NCBI RefSeq assembly: GCF_025822605.1
Contig: NZ_JACKTY010000029.1
Coordinates: 313,236-377,235, forward strand
Direction of reading: 5' to 3'
From: Mycolicibacterium komossense
GTDB lineage: Bacteria; Actinomycetota; Actinomycetes; Mycobacteriales; Mycobacteriaceae
DNA: 64,000 nt
The position numbers and the translations under genes were made by a program. The notes below the pieces were generated by a model. The model ran no database searches. It saw only the letters and a list, made by a program, of their open reading frames with translations, and had not been told where the DNA came from. Of the stretch, positions 34,191 to 45,092 are shown in pieces; positions within the stretch are counted from its first letter, which is position 1, and each line of letters opens with the position of its first letter.

Positions 34191-34613
34191 ATGACTAGTC
34201 AAGTCATTACGCGCCGGTACCACCGCTATGTGCTGGACAAATCGGGCGCGCGCGACAAGGTCCTACTCCACGGGCTGGTGGACCGGGTGCCACTCGAACG
34301 CGTTCATTACGAAGTTGCCCAAGCCAATGGAAAAGCACCCTTACAGGACGTGCAGAGAAAGCCCATGAATCTCATCGACACCTTGGTCGGCGAGCGGCTG
34401 TTCGTCATTGGAAACCTGATAGATAACGGCGCCCGTTTCGAGCCCTGGAATACGCCACTGCCTGCTTCGATTCAGCGCCTCCGCGATATGTACATCGACG
34501 GTTACAACGATCCCGACACTTGGCAGTGGGCCTGCTGGCTCAATCTGACCACTAAGGGTGAACATGATTGCGCTACCGCTCGAAAGCGCCTCAACAGCGC
34601 ATCAGGGACCTGA
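34191..34613 (+). CDS. hypothetical protein
   Basis: A 140-residue ORF from ATG 34191, rich in Arg and Trp, with no signal peptide or membrane segment. Segments such as RRYHRYVLDKSGARDKVLLH, MNLIDTLVGERLFVIGN and DPDTWQWACWLNL read like a real folded protein, but I do not recognise a family. It overlaps the 3' end of the opposite-strand gene (34602-35213) by 12 bases. It lies in the decayed end of the insertion, and codon use is less GC-biased than in its neighbours, so recent transfer is possible. Confidence 0.45.
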   Translation: MTSQVITRRYHRYVLDKSGARDKVLLHGLVDRVPLERVHYEVAQANGKAPLQDVQRKPMNLIDTLVGERLFVIGNLIDNGARFEPWNTPLPASIQRLRDMYIDGYNDPDTWQWACWLNLTTKGEHDCATARKRLNSASGT

Positions 34614-35213
34614 GCCGGCCGCGCCAACAAAGGCATTGAGCACGACATTGCTCAACATCGCGACGTCCGGACCCAAGACAGCACGTCGGCTCGATTCAAC
34701 GAACACGGATTGCTGAATGAGAATCCCACGTCCTGGAACCGAAGTTCTCGCCGCGAAATAGCTGTGCTGAGCCCAAATCCAAAGGCCCGCAGCCGCAAAG
34801 CAACCGGTGCTGCGAACCGCACCAATCCTGTCTGCAGGAGACGACACCAACGGCACTGTTTCGATATCGACAGCCCCGAGGTCGACCAACGTGCAGCCTG
34901 CGAGCTCCAACAGCATTTTCGAAGCTACAGCACCGGAGTATCCGTACACTGCGATCGTCTCGCAACCATCCCTTCCACCGTCGGGCTGCGGGCCGCAGAC
35001 GGAAATCCGCCAGGGTTGGCCCGATCTGCCTTCAAGTCGGCCCGAGCGCCAACCCGCCGGGAGATCCAGGCCTACGAGCCAGCCGGGCATCTGCTCTCTC
35101 GAAAGTTGTTGTAGATCAATGACATACCGCGATACCAAACCTACCAATGATGAGGCGGTGGAAACCCTGCCCCACTCCTCCGACGGCAGATCGACTGAGC
35201 CATTGCTCGTCAT
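34602..35213 (-). CDS. hypothetical protein, coupled to an upstream broken gene
   Basis: A 203-residue protein. Its ATG overlaps the TGA of the gene before it (ATGA). Recognisable blocks are WRISVCGPQPDGGRDGCETI, AVYGYSGAVASKMLLELAGC, AVRSTGCFAAAGLWIWAQHS and GRGILIQQSVF. These give the impression of a conserved mycobacterial protein of unknown function, but I cannot name it. There is no signal peptide or clear membrane helix. Pairing with a small helical and membrane-segment gene suggests an envelope or secretion-related pair. Confidence 0.5.
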   Translation of the reverse strand: MTSNGSVDLPSEEWGRVSTASSLVGLVSRYVIDLQQLSREQMPGWLVGLDLPAGWRSGRLEGRSGQPWRISVCGPQPDGGRDGCETIAVYGYSGAVASKMLLELAGCTLVDLGAVDIETVPLVSSPADRIGAVRSTGCFAAAGLWIWAQHSYFAARTSVPGRGILIQQSVFVESSRRAVLGPDVAMLSNVVLNAFVGAAGSGP

Positions 35214-35513
35214 GGGCTAAGCACCCACTTACCCAACTCTCCGATTCCGGCCAATATCCCGATGCCGATACCGCCGATCACACCGATTACGCCGATGTCC
35301 TCCGGGGCGACTGGCGGAGCCCCTGCCCCTATCGTTGGGCTCGGCAAGCTGGGAAAAGGTAGTGGCTCCGGTGAAGACACCGCTATCGGTGCTGGGGCCG
35401 GCAATGGGGCCGGGTTCGGCTGCGGTGCTGACTGTGCCGGTCTCGGCCGCCGGCGAGTCGCACCTTGCTTCCAGCACGACCAGACCATCGATATCTGCTT
35501 CGAGCAAACCCAT
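35210..35513 (-). pseudogene. frameshifted small protein with C-terminal membrane segment
   Basis: The first part is in one frame from ATG 35513: MGLLEADIDGLVVLEARCDS, then AAETGTVSTAAEPGPIAGPS. It resembles the N-terminus of small helical WXG100-like mycobacterial proteins. The second part is in another frame: SPTIGAGAPPVAPEDIGVIG, then GIGIGILAGIGELGKWVLSP, a hydrophobic end that runs into the ATGA overlap with the following gene. The two frames together look like one gene broken by a frameshift between about 35330 and 35370. The longer ORF starting at 35653 in the second frame is not a plausible protein in its first half. Confidence 0.4.
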
Positions 35514-35561
35514 CTAAAGGCTATAACTAGGACGCGCGAATCGCGTTTACACCAATTTTGA

Positions 35562-35720
35562 GTGCCAACAGAGAAGCGACGCAGCAACGCCTCGCCACTT
35601 GAATCTGCTGGCGTGAACTTCGGCGACCTGAGTTGGCCCGCTTGGAGCGACATTCACCGAAGCGCTGACGCAGATTCGCTCGCTAAACGGGCAGAAGGAC
35701 ACCCGACTTCGGTCGAGTGA
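35562..35720 (+). other. short ORF of uncertain status
   Basis: A 52-residue ORF from GTG 35562 reads protein-like at its end (VNFGDLSWPAWSDIHRSADA, then a short tail finishing HPTSVE). There is no ribosome-binding site and no family match. It may be the C-terminal remnant of a lost gene in the decayed zone before guaA. Confidence 0.25.
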
Positions 35721-35762
35721 CCGGTGGGACACGTGTAATCCCACCGCCCTCGCGCCGAGCAA

Positions 35763-37337
35763 TTACTCCCACTCGATGGTGCCCGGCGGCTTGCTGGTGA
35801 TGTCCAGCACCACCCGGTTGACCTCCGGCACCTCGTTGGTGATTCGGGTCGAAATACGTTCCAGCACTTCGTAAGGCACCCGCGTCCAGTCCGCGGTCAT
35901 GGCGTCCTCACTGGAGACCGGCCGCAGTACGATCGGATGCCCGTAGGTGCGACCGTCGCCCTGCACACCGACAGAACGAACATCTGCGAGCAAGACCACC
36001 GGGCACTGCCATATCTGCGCGTCCTGGCCGGCCGCGGTCAGCTCTTCGCGGGCGATCGAGTCAGCCCTGCGCAGGGTATCGAGCCGCTCAGCGGTGACTT
36101 CACCGACGATGCGAATACCGAGGCCAGGGCCCGGGAAGGGTTGGCGCCCAACGATTTCCTCGGGCAGGCCCAGCTCCCGCCCGACCGCGCGCACTTCGTC
36201 CTTGAACAGCAGGCGCAGCGGCTCGACGAGCTTGAACTTGAGATCAGCGGGTAGGCCGCCGACATTGTGGTGACTCTTGATGTTGGCAGTACCGGTACCA
36301 CCGCCGGACTCCACCACGTCGGGATAGAGCGTGCCCTGCACCAGGAACTCCGTCTCCGCAGAGTCCGGGGTGTCCGCCATGGCGTCGCGCACCGCACCTT
36401 CGAAGGCGCGGATGAATTCGCGGCCGATGATCTTGCGCTTGCCTTCCGGGTTGGTCACACCAGAGAGCGCGTTGAGGAAGGTTTCTTCGGCGTCGATAGT
36501 GACCAGCTTGGCGCCGGTGGCCGCGACGAAATCGCGTTGCACCTGCTCCCGTTCACCCGCGCGCAGCAGCCCGTGATCGACGAACACGCATGTCAGGCGG
36601 TCACCGATGGCCCGCTGAACCAGGGCCGCCGCCACTGCCGAATCCACTCCGCCGGAGAGGCCGCAGATCGCGTGACCGTCGCCGATCTGCGTACGCACCT
36701 GCTCGACGAGAGCGTCGGCGATATTGGCTGGCGTCCACGCGGCGTCGATCCCGGCGAATTCGTGCAGGAAGCGGCTGAGCACTTGCTGGCCGTGCGGGCT
36801 GTGCATCACCTCGGGGTGGTACTGCACACCCGCCAATTGGCGGACCCGGTTCTCGAATCCCGCGACGGGCGCGCCGGTACTGGTGGCCACCACATCGAAT
36901 CCGTCCGGCGCGACCGTGACAGCGTCGCCGTGGCTCATCCACACCGGCTGCATCTCCGGTAATCCTGAATGCAGATCGCCGCCAACGACTTTCAGCTCGG
37001 TGCGACCGTACTCGCTGGTGCCGGTGTGGGCGACGGTACCGCCGAGGGCCTGCGCCATCGCCTGAAATCCGTAGCAGATGCCGAACACCGGAACCCCGAG
37101 GTCGAACAGCGCAGGGTCGAGCTGCGGGGCACCGTCGGCGTAGACGCTGGCCGGGCCACCGGACAAGACGATCGCCTGCGGGTCCTTGGCCTTGATGTCT
37201 TCGACGGTGGCGGTATGCGGGATGACTTCGGAGAACACCCGCGCCTCCCGCACCCGGCGGGCGATCAGCTGGGCGTACTGCGCGCCGAAATCGACGACAA
37301 GCACAGGGCGCGGTGACGAGGACGATCCGGATTCCAC
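35763..37337 (-). CDS. guaA: GMP synthase (glutamine-hydrolysing)
   Basis: A 524-residue two-domain enzyme. The N-terminal class I glutamine amidotransferase has nucleophile Cys88 in [14 protein letters not shown] and the His/Glu pair in [10 protein letters not shown]. The ATP-pyrophosphatase domain has the P-loop [13 protein letters not shown], and the C-terminal dimer domain ends in [18 protein letters not shown] sequence typical of GuaA. It converts XMP to GMP with ATP and glutamine in the cytosol. It corresponds to Rv3396c. The next gene upstream (DUF1003) ends 9 bases before its start, so the two may be cotranscribed. Confidence 0.97.
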   Translation of the reverse strand: MESGSSSSPRPVLVVDFGAQYAQLIARRVREARVFSEVIPHTATVEDIKAKDPQAIVLSGGPASVYADGAPQLDPALFDLGVPVFGICYGFQAMAQALGGTVAHTGTSEYGRTELKVVGGDLHSGLPEMQPVWMSHGDAVTVAPDGFDVVATSTGAPVAGFENRVRQLAGVQYHPEVMHSPHGQQVLSRFLHEFAGIDAAWTPANIADALVEQVRTQIGDGHAICGLSGGVDSAVAAALVQRAIGDRLTCVFVDHGLLRAGEREQVQRDFVAATGAKLVTIDAEETFLNALSGVTNPEGKRKIIGREFIRAFEGAVRDAMADTPDSAETEFLVQGTLYPDVVESGGGTGTANIKSHHNVGGLPADLKFKLVEPLRLLFKDEVRAVGRELGLPEEIVGRQPFPGPGLGIRIVGEVTAERLDTLRRADSIAREELTAAGQDAQIWQCPVVLLADVRSVGVQGDGRTYGHPIVLRPVSSEDAMTADWTRVPYEVLERISTRITNEVPEVNRVVLDITSKPPGTIEWE

Positions 37338-37346
37338 TGGCCCAGT

Positions 37347-37835
37347 CTAGTGGTGACCGGCGGATTCTCCGTCCACGACAGCCACCGACTGGTGGTTCTG
37401 CACCGGGTTGGCGCCCATATATTGGTGCACCGCTTTGGTCAGTTCGAGAATCTGTTGGGACAACTCGATCAACTGGCAGTTCTGCTTGTCCTCTTCCTGA
37501 ACCAGCTGCCACTGGTGATCAGCAATCACCTGGCGCTTCGAGTCCGCACGATTCTGGCTGATCATGACGAAGGTGGACAGAAAAATCGCCTCCAGCGAGA
37601 CGATCATGGTCAGCAGCCCGAACGGGTAGGAGTCGAACCCGATCAGCGTGCCGAACACAATCCAGACGACGAACCAGACGATGTGCAGATAGACGAACGC
37701 CATCGACCCGGCGAATGTGGTGATCTGGTCGGCGACCCGGTTCTGCAGGCTGTTGGCCCGTTCCTCGGCGTGCTTGAGCAGAGCCGGGTCGAGCGACCGA
37801 TGGTGTTGCGCACTCTTAGGAGCCTCGATTGACAT
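37347..37835 (-). CDS. DUF1003 membrane protein
   Basis: A 162-residue protein with the DUF1003 pattern: LQNRVADQITTFAGSMAFVY as the first membrane helix, then WFVVWIVFGTLIGFDSYPFG, MIVSLEAIFLSTFVMISQNR as the second, and ADSKRQVIADHQWQL. A helical C-terminal part follows. Function is unknown; the family is found widely in bacteria and sometimes beside magnesium or potassium genes. It sits directly upstream of guaA, 9 bases apart. Confidence 0.9.
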   Translation of the reverse strand: MSIEAPKSAQHHRSLDPALLKHAEERANSLQNRVADQITTFAGSMAFVYLHIVWFVVWIVFGTLIGFDSYPFGLLTMIVSLEAIFLSTFVMISQNRADSKRQVIADHQWQLVQEEDKQNCQLIELSQQILELTKAVHQYMGANPVQNHQSVAVVDGESAGHH

Positions 37836-37905
37836 GGCTCACGGTAACCAGCCGCAGCCGTCGCACCACTGCTGAGCAGCGTATTCACAGCGATATAACA
37901 GTCGG

Positions 37906-39645
37906 CTAGCCCGCCGAGGTGACCGGGGTGATCGGCAGCCGGCGCAACGCCGCGGGAGCGTCGGCGGGCACCACCGGATGCTCGGGTGCGATGGGTGCCA
38001 GCCGCCGATACGGCTCACCCTGGGCGGGGCGCTGGTCGGCCTGCCCCTTGTTGGGCCACAACGATGCCGCACGTTCCGCCTGGGCGGTGATGCTCAGCGA
38101 CGGATTCACCCCGAGGTTCGCCGAGATGGCGGACCCGTCCATGACCGACAGCGTCGGATACCCGTGCACCCGCTGGTAGGGGTCGATGACACCACGGTCG
38201 GGAGTCTCCGCGATCGCCGCACCGCCGAGGAAATGTGCCGTCAACGGAATGTTGAACAGCTCACCCCAGGTGCCGCCGGCCACGCCGTCGATTTTTTCGG
38301 CGATTCGCCGCGTGACCTCGTTACCCACCGGAATCCAAGTCGGGTTCGGCTCGCCGTGGCCCTGCTTGCTGTCGAGCATGCGGAACCCGAGCTTGGTCTT
38401 CCTGGTGAACGTCGTGATCGAGTTGTCCAAGTTCTGCATGACAAGCGCGATCACGGTGCGCTCGCTCCAGCGCGTCGGGTTGAGCAGCCGCAACGTGCCC
38501 TTCGAGTCGGATCGGGCATTCTGGAACAGCTGCTTCCAGCGCGGCACGTCGGTGCCCTGCGGCCCGGCGCCGTCGGTCATCAACGTCTGCAGCAGTCCCA
38601 TGGCGTTGGAGCCCTTGCCGTAGCGGCAGGGTTCGACGTGCGTATCCGCGGTCGGATGGATCGATGACGTGATCGCCACGCCATGGGTCAGGTCGAGGTC
38701 GTCGGAGACTGCCAGCCGGCCCGCACCCACGATGGATTCCGAGTTGGTCCGGGTCAGCGTGCCCAGCTTGTCGGACAGCTTGGGCAGCCGGTCCGTATCG
38801 CGCATCTTGAACAGCAGCTTCTGCGTGCCATAGGTGCCTGCCGCGAGGACCACGTGCCGCGCGGTGAACGTCTTGCGCTGTCGGCGCAGTTTGCTACCTG
38901 TGCGCGCAGTCCGGACCTCCCAGAGTCCGTCGGCCCGCTGCTCGAAGCTCTTGACCATGGTCAGCGGATGGATGTCCGCCCCAGCCGACTCCGCCAAGCC
39001 GAGATAGTTCTTCAGCAGGGTGTTCTTGGCGCCGAACCGGCAGCCGGTCATGCACGCGCCGCACTCCAGACACCCGGTCCGCGCCGGCCCTGCGCCGCCG
39101 AAGTACGGGTCCGGCACGGTCTTGCCGGGCGTTTTCTCGCCGTCGGCACCGAAGAACACCCCGACCGGCGTTTGCACGAAGGTATCCCCGACGCCCATGT
39201 CATCGGCGACTTCCTTCATGATCCGGTCGGCGTCGGTGAACGTCGGGTTCGTCACGACGCCGAGCATCCGCTGCGCCTGGTCGTAGTGCGGCATGAGCTC
39301 GTCGCGCCAGTCGGTGATGCCCTTCCACTGCGGGTCGTTGAAGAACGGGTCCGGCGGCACGTACAGCGTGTTCGCGTAGTTCAGCGATCCCCCACCGACG
39401 CCGGCGCCCGCCAGGATCATCACGTTGCGCAGCAGATGGATGCGCTGGATGCCGTACATCCCGAACTGCGGCGCCCACAGAAACTTGCGCAGGTTCCAGG
39501 AGGTTTTCGCGAAATCGAGGTCCTCGTAGCGTCGGCCCGCCTCCAGTACACCGACGCGGTAGCCCTTTTCCGTGAGCCGCAAAGCGCTCACAGAGCCCCC
39601 GAAACCCGATCCGATAATCAGAACGTCGTAGTCCGGTTCCATCAC
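37906..39645 (-). CDS. choD: cholesterol oxidase (GMC-type, FAD)
   Basis: A 579-residue flavoenzyme. FAD site VLIIGSGFGGSVSALRLTEK at the N-terminus; a second FAD contact in GAGVGGGSLNYANTLYVPPD; a four-cysteine stretch (CLECGACMTGCRFGAK) in the middle, seen in this mycobacterial ChoD group; and a C-terminal HFLGGAAIAETPDRGVID block with the active-site His. It corresponds to Rv3409c (ChoD), which oxidises 3-beta-hydroxysteroids; its importance for bulk cholesterol breakdown is disputed. The start is ATG 39645 or 39642. It follows guaB3, separated by a stem-loop. Confidence 0.93.
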   Translation of the reverse strand: MMEPDYDVLIIGSGFGGSVSALRLTEKGYRVGVLEAGRRYEDLDFAKTSWNLRKFLWAPQFGMYGIQRIHLLRNVMILAGAGVGGGSLNYANTLYVPPDPFFNDPQWKGITDWRDELMPHYDQAQRMLGVVTNPTFTDADRIMKEVADDMGVGDTFVQTPVGVFFGADGEKTPGKTVPDPYFGGAGPARTGCLECGACMTGCRFGAKNTLLKNYLGLAESAGADIHPLTMVKSFEQRADGLWEVRTARTGSKLRRQRKTFTARHVVLAAGTYGTQKLLFKMRDTDRLPKLSDKLGTLTRTNSESIVGAGRLAVSDDLDLTHGVAITSSIHPTADTHVEPCRYGKGSNAMGLLQTLMTDGAGPQGTDVPRWKQLFQNARSDSKGTLRLLNPTRWSERTVIALVMQNLDNSITTFTRKTKLGFRMLDSKQGHGEPNPTWIPVGNEVTRRIAEKIDGVAGGTWGELFNIPLTAHFLGGAAIAETPDRGVIDPYQRVHGYPTLSVMDGSAISANLGVNPSLSITAQAERAASLWPNKGQADQRPAQGEPYRRLAPIAPEHPVVPADAPAALRRLPITPVTSAG

Positions 39646-39704
39646 GCCATTATGAACTTACCGGCGGGTAACAATCTAGAAAGGTAACCCTAAGTATGCC
39701 GTCC

Positions 39705-39766
39705 CGCGAGCAGACGCAAATCACCCCGATACTGGCGGCAAAAAGGGGACTTTGTGTCTGCTCGCG
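39705..39766. terminator. stem-loop between guaB3 and choD
   Basis: CGCGAGCAGACGCAAA (39705-39720) and TTTGTGTCTGCTCGCG (39751-39766) pair at 15 of 16 positions, with an inner CCCC/GGGG pair in the loop. Arms containing GCGAGCAGACGCAAA are, as I recall, common in mycobacterial intergenic regions. It can terminate or attenuate guaB3 transcription before choD; a mobile repeat is an alternative. Confidence 0.6.
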
Positions 39767-39773
39767 AGGAAGC

Positions 39774-40910
39774 TTAGGACCCGACGGCCAGGCCGACCTT
39801 CTGGAATTCCTTGAGATCGCAATACCCGGCTTTGGCCATCGACCGGCGCAGACCACCGACCAGGTTCAGCGTGCCGAACGGATCATCGGAGGGGCCGGTC
39901 AGCACCTGCCGCAACGACGGCCGATCACCCACTGCGATCTGCAGCAGTGCACCACGCGGCAGCGACGGGTGCGCAGCCGCGGACGGCCAGAACCAGCCGT
40001 CACCGAGCGCCTCGGACGCTGCCGCCAGCGGAGTGCCGAGCACGACGGCGTCGGCACCGCACGCGATGGCCTTGGCCAGTTCACCTGAGGTGTGGATATC
40101 CCCGTCGGCAAGCACATGCACGTAGCGGCCGCCGGTCTCGTCGAGGTACTCGCGGCGAGCGGCGGCGGCGTCGGCAATCGCGGTGGCCATCGGCACGCTG
40201 ATGCCGAGCACCTCGTCGCTGGTGGTGACACCCGACGTCGACCCGTAACCGACGATGACGCCGGCGGCGCCGGTGCGCATCAGATGCAGGGCGGTGCGGT
40301 GGTCGAGCACGCCGCCGGCCACCACCGGAACGTCGAGTTCGGAGATGAAGGTCTTGAGGTTCAGCGGTTCGCCGTCGGACGCAACGCGCTCGGCAGAGAT
40401 GATGGAGCCCTGGATGACCAGCAGATCGATACCGGCCGCCACCAGCGCCGGCGTCAGCGACTGCGCGTTCTGCGGGCTGACCCGGACAGCCGTGGTCACC
40501 CCGGCCTCGCGGATACGCGCCACGGCCGCACCGAGCAGTTCGGGATCGAGCGGCGCAGCGTGGAGCTGCTGCAGCAGCCGGATCGCCGCGGACGGGTCAT
40601 CGGACGCCGCCGCGGTCTCCACGACCTGGGCCACCTTGGCTTCGACGTCGACGTGCCGCCCGATCAGTCCCTCGCCGTTGAGGACACCCAATCCGCCGCT
40701 ACGTCCCAGCTCGATGGCGAATTCCGGCGACACCAGGGCGTCGGTGGGATGGCTGACGACGGGGATCTCGAAGCGGTATGCATCGAGCTGCCAGGTCGTC
40801 GACACATCCTGCGACGACCTGGTGCGTCGAGACGGGACGATGTTGATGTCGTCGAGTTCATAGGTCCGGCGGGCTTCTCTGCCCATGCCGATTTCAACCG
40901 TGTCGCGCAC
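39774..40910 (-). CDS. guaB3: GuaB3 family IMP dehydrogenase-related protein
   Basis: A 378-residue TIM-barrel protein, equivalent of Rv3410c. It has the family beginning YELDDINIVPSRRTRSSQDV and no CBS domains. At the place where IMP dehydrogenase has G-x-G-P-G-S-x-C-T-T, this protein has GYGSTSGVTTSDEV, so the catalytic Cys is replaced by Val. It is therefore unlikely to be an ordinary IMP dehydrogenase; a GMP reductase-like or regulatory role is possible. It follows guaB2 with 41 bases between, in the conserved guaB2-guaB3-choD order. Confidence 0.92.
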   Translation of the reverse strand: MRDTVEIGMGREARRTYELDDINIVPSRRTRSSQDVSTTWQLDAYRFEIPVVSHPTDALVSPEFAIELGRSGGLGVLNGEGLIGRHVDVEAKVAQVVETAAASDDPSAAIRLLQQLHAAPLDPELLGAAVARIREAGVTTAVRVSPQNAQSLTPALVAAGIDLLVIQGSIISAERVASDGEPLNLKTFISELDVPVVAGGVLDHRTALHLMRTGAAGVIVGYGSTSGVTTSDEVLGISVPMATAIADAAAARREYLDETGGRYVHVLADGDIHTSGELAKAIACGADAVVLGTPLAAASEALGDGWFWPSAAAHPSLPRGALLQIAVGDRPSLRQVLTGPSDDPFGTLNLVGGLRRSMAKAGYCDLKEFQKVGLAVGS

Positions 40911-40951
40911 TGGATCCCCTCTTCGCGCAAGCGCTCATCGCTAGCGGTTCC

Positions 40952-43130
<2,179 letters not shown>

Positions 43131-43149
43131 GGGCCGAACGGACCTTCGT

Positions 43150-44439
43150 TCAGTTCCCGCCCGATAAGGGCAGCTGCAATATCGGCCGGGGCATCGTCGT
43201 GGTCACCACATCCGGGGCGCGCTGCGGCGCCGTCTGAGCGACGCTCGGCGCTGCCGGGGCCTCGACCGTCTGCGACTCCGCGGCACGGGGCGCCGCGGTC
43301 GGCAGTGTGGTGGTGGTAGTCGTCGTCGGAGTGACGAGGGACGTCGTCGCGGGCGGGGTGGTCGTGGCAGCCGCCGGTGACTGTGCGGCAGACGTCGGCG
43401 CGGTCGACGAGGGTGGCGACGACGCTGACGAAGTCGACGCTGAGGCGGACGACGAAGTCGATGACGGTGCGCTGCTACTCGGCGGCGCAGTGGTCGTCGT
43501 GACCACCGGCGGCGGGGCGCTGACGGTCTGCTGCGGCGAGGGTCCCGATGACGGCGATCCCGGGAACAGGGTCTGCGGCAGCGTCGGCAACGTCATCGAC
43601 GGCAATGTCTCCGGCAGCGACGGCAACGTGAAGGACGGCAACGTCATCGACGGCAAGGAGTCCGGCAGCGAGGGCAATGTGATCGCCGGCAGCGTCTCCG
43701 GCAGCGAGGGCAATGTGATCGCCGGCAGCGTCTCGGGCAACGAGGGCAACGTGATCGCGGGCAGCGTCTCCGGCAGCGACGGGAGAGTCAGTTGTTCCAG
43801 CGGTCCCGGCGCCGCACTCGGCGGCACGGTCGCCGCCGGGTCGCGCTGATCGACCTTGACCGCCAACTGATTCCATTGGTCGATCAAGTTCTGCTTGCGC
43901 GCGGTGTCGTCGACGCCCTGGACCGACGTGCTGACCGACGCGAGTTTCTGCTGGGCCTGCGCCCAGTCACCGTTGTCGATCAAGGTCTGGACCTGAGCCA
44001 TCTCCTGCTGCGCAGCCAGCGCCACGCGGTCGTCACGCACGGTCTGCGGTTCCCCCAGCAGTGCTGTGCGCAGTCCGTACAGCGGATCGCCCGGACCGGC
44101 GCCACTGACCACCGCACCGAACCCGCCGATGCACAGCACGGCGGCGGCGAGCGACGCCACGATCGTCAGACCGCGGTGCCCGCCACGCTTGGCCGGCTTC
44201 GAGTTCACGCCGTCGCGCAGCGCGGCCGCGGCCTCGCGTTCGGTGACCAGGTCGGTGGCCGGGGGCCAACGGACCTCATCGCGCCAATCCGCCAACAGGG
44301 CGAACAGCTCGGCTTCGTCGGCATCAGCGGGCTGGACGCGGCGCTCGGTGGCGATCGCATCCAGGAGTTGGTCAGTACGGGCGATGGCGTCCAGGGACTC
44401 CCCGCCCGATGAGCGCCGTCCGAAATCAGCCACGGTCAT
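43150..44439 (-). CDS. rsdA: anti-sigma-D factor with expanded repeat domain
   Basis: A 429-residue membrane protein, equivalent of Rv3413c (RsdA). The N-terminal part (about 1-60) is the SigD-binding domain, ending DWRDEVRWPPATDL. One membrane helix (LTIVASLAAAVLCIGGFGAVV) is at about 91-111. The outside part has a short helical domain, then six 12-residue-type repeats rich in LPSLPETLPA (218-294) and a long Ser/Thr/Pro/Ala linker. RsdA holds SigD inactive and is removed by proteolysis (in M. tuberculosis ClpX/ClpC1 degrade it after a membrane cut). It overlaps the sigD stop by 14 bases. Confidence 0.93.
   Translation of the reverse strand: MTVADFGRRSSGGESLDAIARTDQLLDAIATERRVQPADADEAELFALLADWRDEVRWPPATDLVTEREAAAALRDGVNSKPAKRGGHRGLTIVASLAAAVLCIGGFGAVVSGAGPGDPLYGLRTALLGEPQTVRDDRVALAAQQEMAQVQTLIDNGDWAQAQQKLASVSTSVQGVDDTARKQNLIDQWNQLAVKVDQRDPAATVPPSAAPGPLEQLTLPSLPETLPAITLPSLPETLPAITLPSLPETLPAITLPSLPDSLPSMTLPSFTLPSLPETLPSMTLPTLPQTLFPGSPSSGPSPQQTVSAPPPVVTTTTAPPSSSAPSSTSSSASASTSSASSPPSSTAPTSAAQSPAAATTTPPATTSLVTPTTTTTTTLPTAAPRAAESQTVEAPAAPSVAQTAPQRAPDVVTTTMPRPILQLPLSGGN
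43558..43788. repeat. 36-bp period tandem repeat inside rsdA
   Basis: About six units of roughly 12 codons encode TLPSLPETLPAI-type repeats in the extracytoplasmic part of RsdA. Several units are nearly identical at DNA level, showing recent expansion by slippage or unequal recombination. Length differences between strains are likely. Confidence 0.75.
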
Positions 44440-45004
44440 ATCCCGTCGCCACGACTTCGGTCTTCAGCCGCGCCAGCGCGCGGTGCTGAGCCACCCGGAC
44501 CGCGCCCGGGGTGCTTCCGACGGCGTCGGCGGTCTCTTCGGCCGACAGCCCGACGACGACGCGCAGAATCAGGATCTCGCGCTGCTTTTCCGGCAGAAGC
44601 TGCAGTAGAGCGTTCATCCGCTCCCCTGCGTCGGTGTTGATGGCGAGTTGTTCGGGTCCGGCTTCATAGGAAGCGCGCTCCGGCACGACCTCGGTCGGCT
44701 CGGCGCGATTGCGCCCTGCCGCGCGGTGCGCGTCAGCTACCTTGTGCGCTGCAATGCCGTACACAAAGGCCAGGAACGGTCGTCCCTGATCCTGGTAGCG
44801 CGGCAGCGCCATCATGGCGGCCAAGCACACCTCCTGAGCCACGTCATCAGCTGAAAGACCGCTGCGTTCCGCGGTTCCGATGCGAGCTCGGCAATACCGA
44901 ACCACAACCGGGCGGATGGTCTCCAGCACTTCCCGAAGCGCATCTCGATCTCCCGCCACTGCCTCAGCAACGACAGCGTCGAGACGCTCTCCTGGAATTG
45001 TCAT
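44426..45004 (-). CDS. sigD: extracytoplasmic-function sigma factor D
   Basis: From ATG 45004 the protein has 192 residues; the frame is open to a TTG at 45067. Sigma region 2 (LETIRPVVVRYCRARIGTAE, DVAQEVCLAAMMALPRY, FVYGIAAHKVADAHRAAGRN) and region 4 (LPEKQREILILRVVVGLSAE, ETADAVGSTPGAVRVAQHRA) are complete. SigD supports starvation and stationary-phase expression. The stretch before ATG 45004 (GCVRFVTLEISPSM if translated) is conserved with the annotated N-terminus of M. tuberculosis SigD, so either the longer start is real or that DNA is a conserved promoter. Confidence 0.93.
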   Translation of the reverse strand: MTIPGERLDAVVAEAVAGDRDALREVLETIRPVVVRYCRARIGTAERSGLSADDVAQEVCLAAMMALPRYQDQGRPFLAFVYGIAAHKVADAHRAAGRNRAEPTEVVPERASYEAGPEQLAINTDAGERMNALLQLLPEKQREILILRVVVGLSAEETADAVGSTPGAVRVAQHRALARLKTEVVATGYDRG

Positions 45005-45092
45005 CGACGGCGATATCTCCAACGTTACGAACCGGACACATCCCGGCGGTGCGGCACAGCTAAACAATAGCGATCAGAGACCCCGAAGACCG

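Noticed and set aside
35513..35653. Longer start for the small membrane-tail ORF at 35653
   Set aside because: The added part is compositionally unlike a protein and runs across sequence that reads better in other frames.
43558..43788. Tandem repeat considered as a CRISPR-like array
   Set aside because: It is in frame inside rsdA, with no spacers of constant length and no cas genes.
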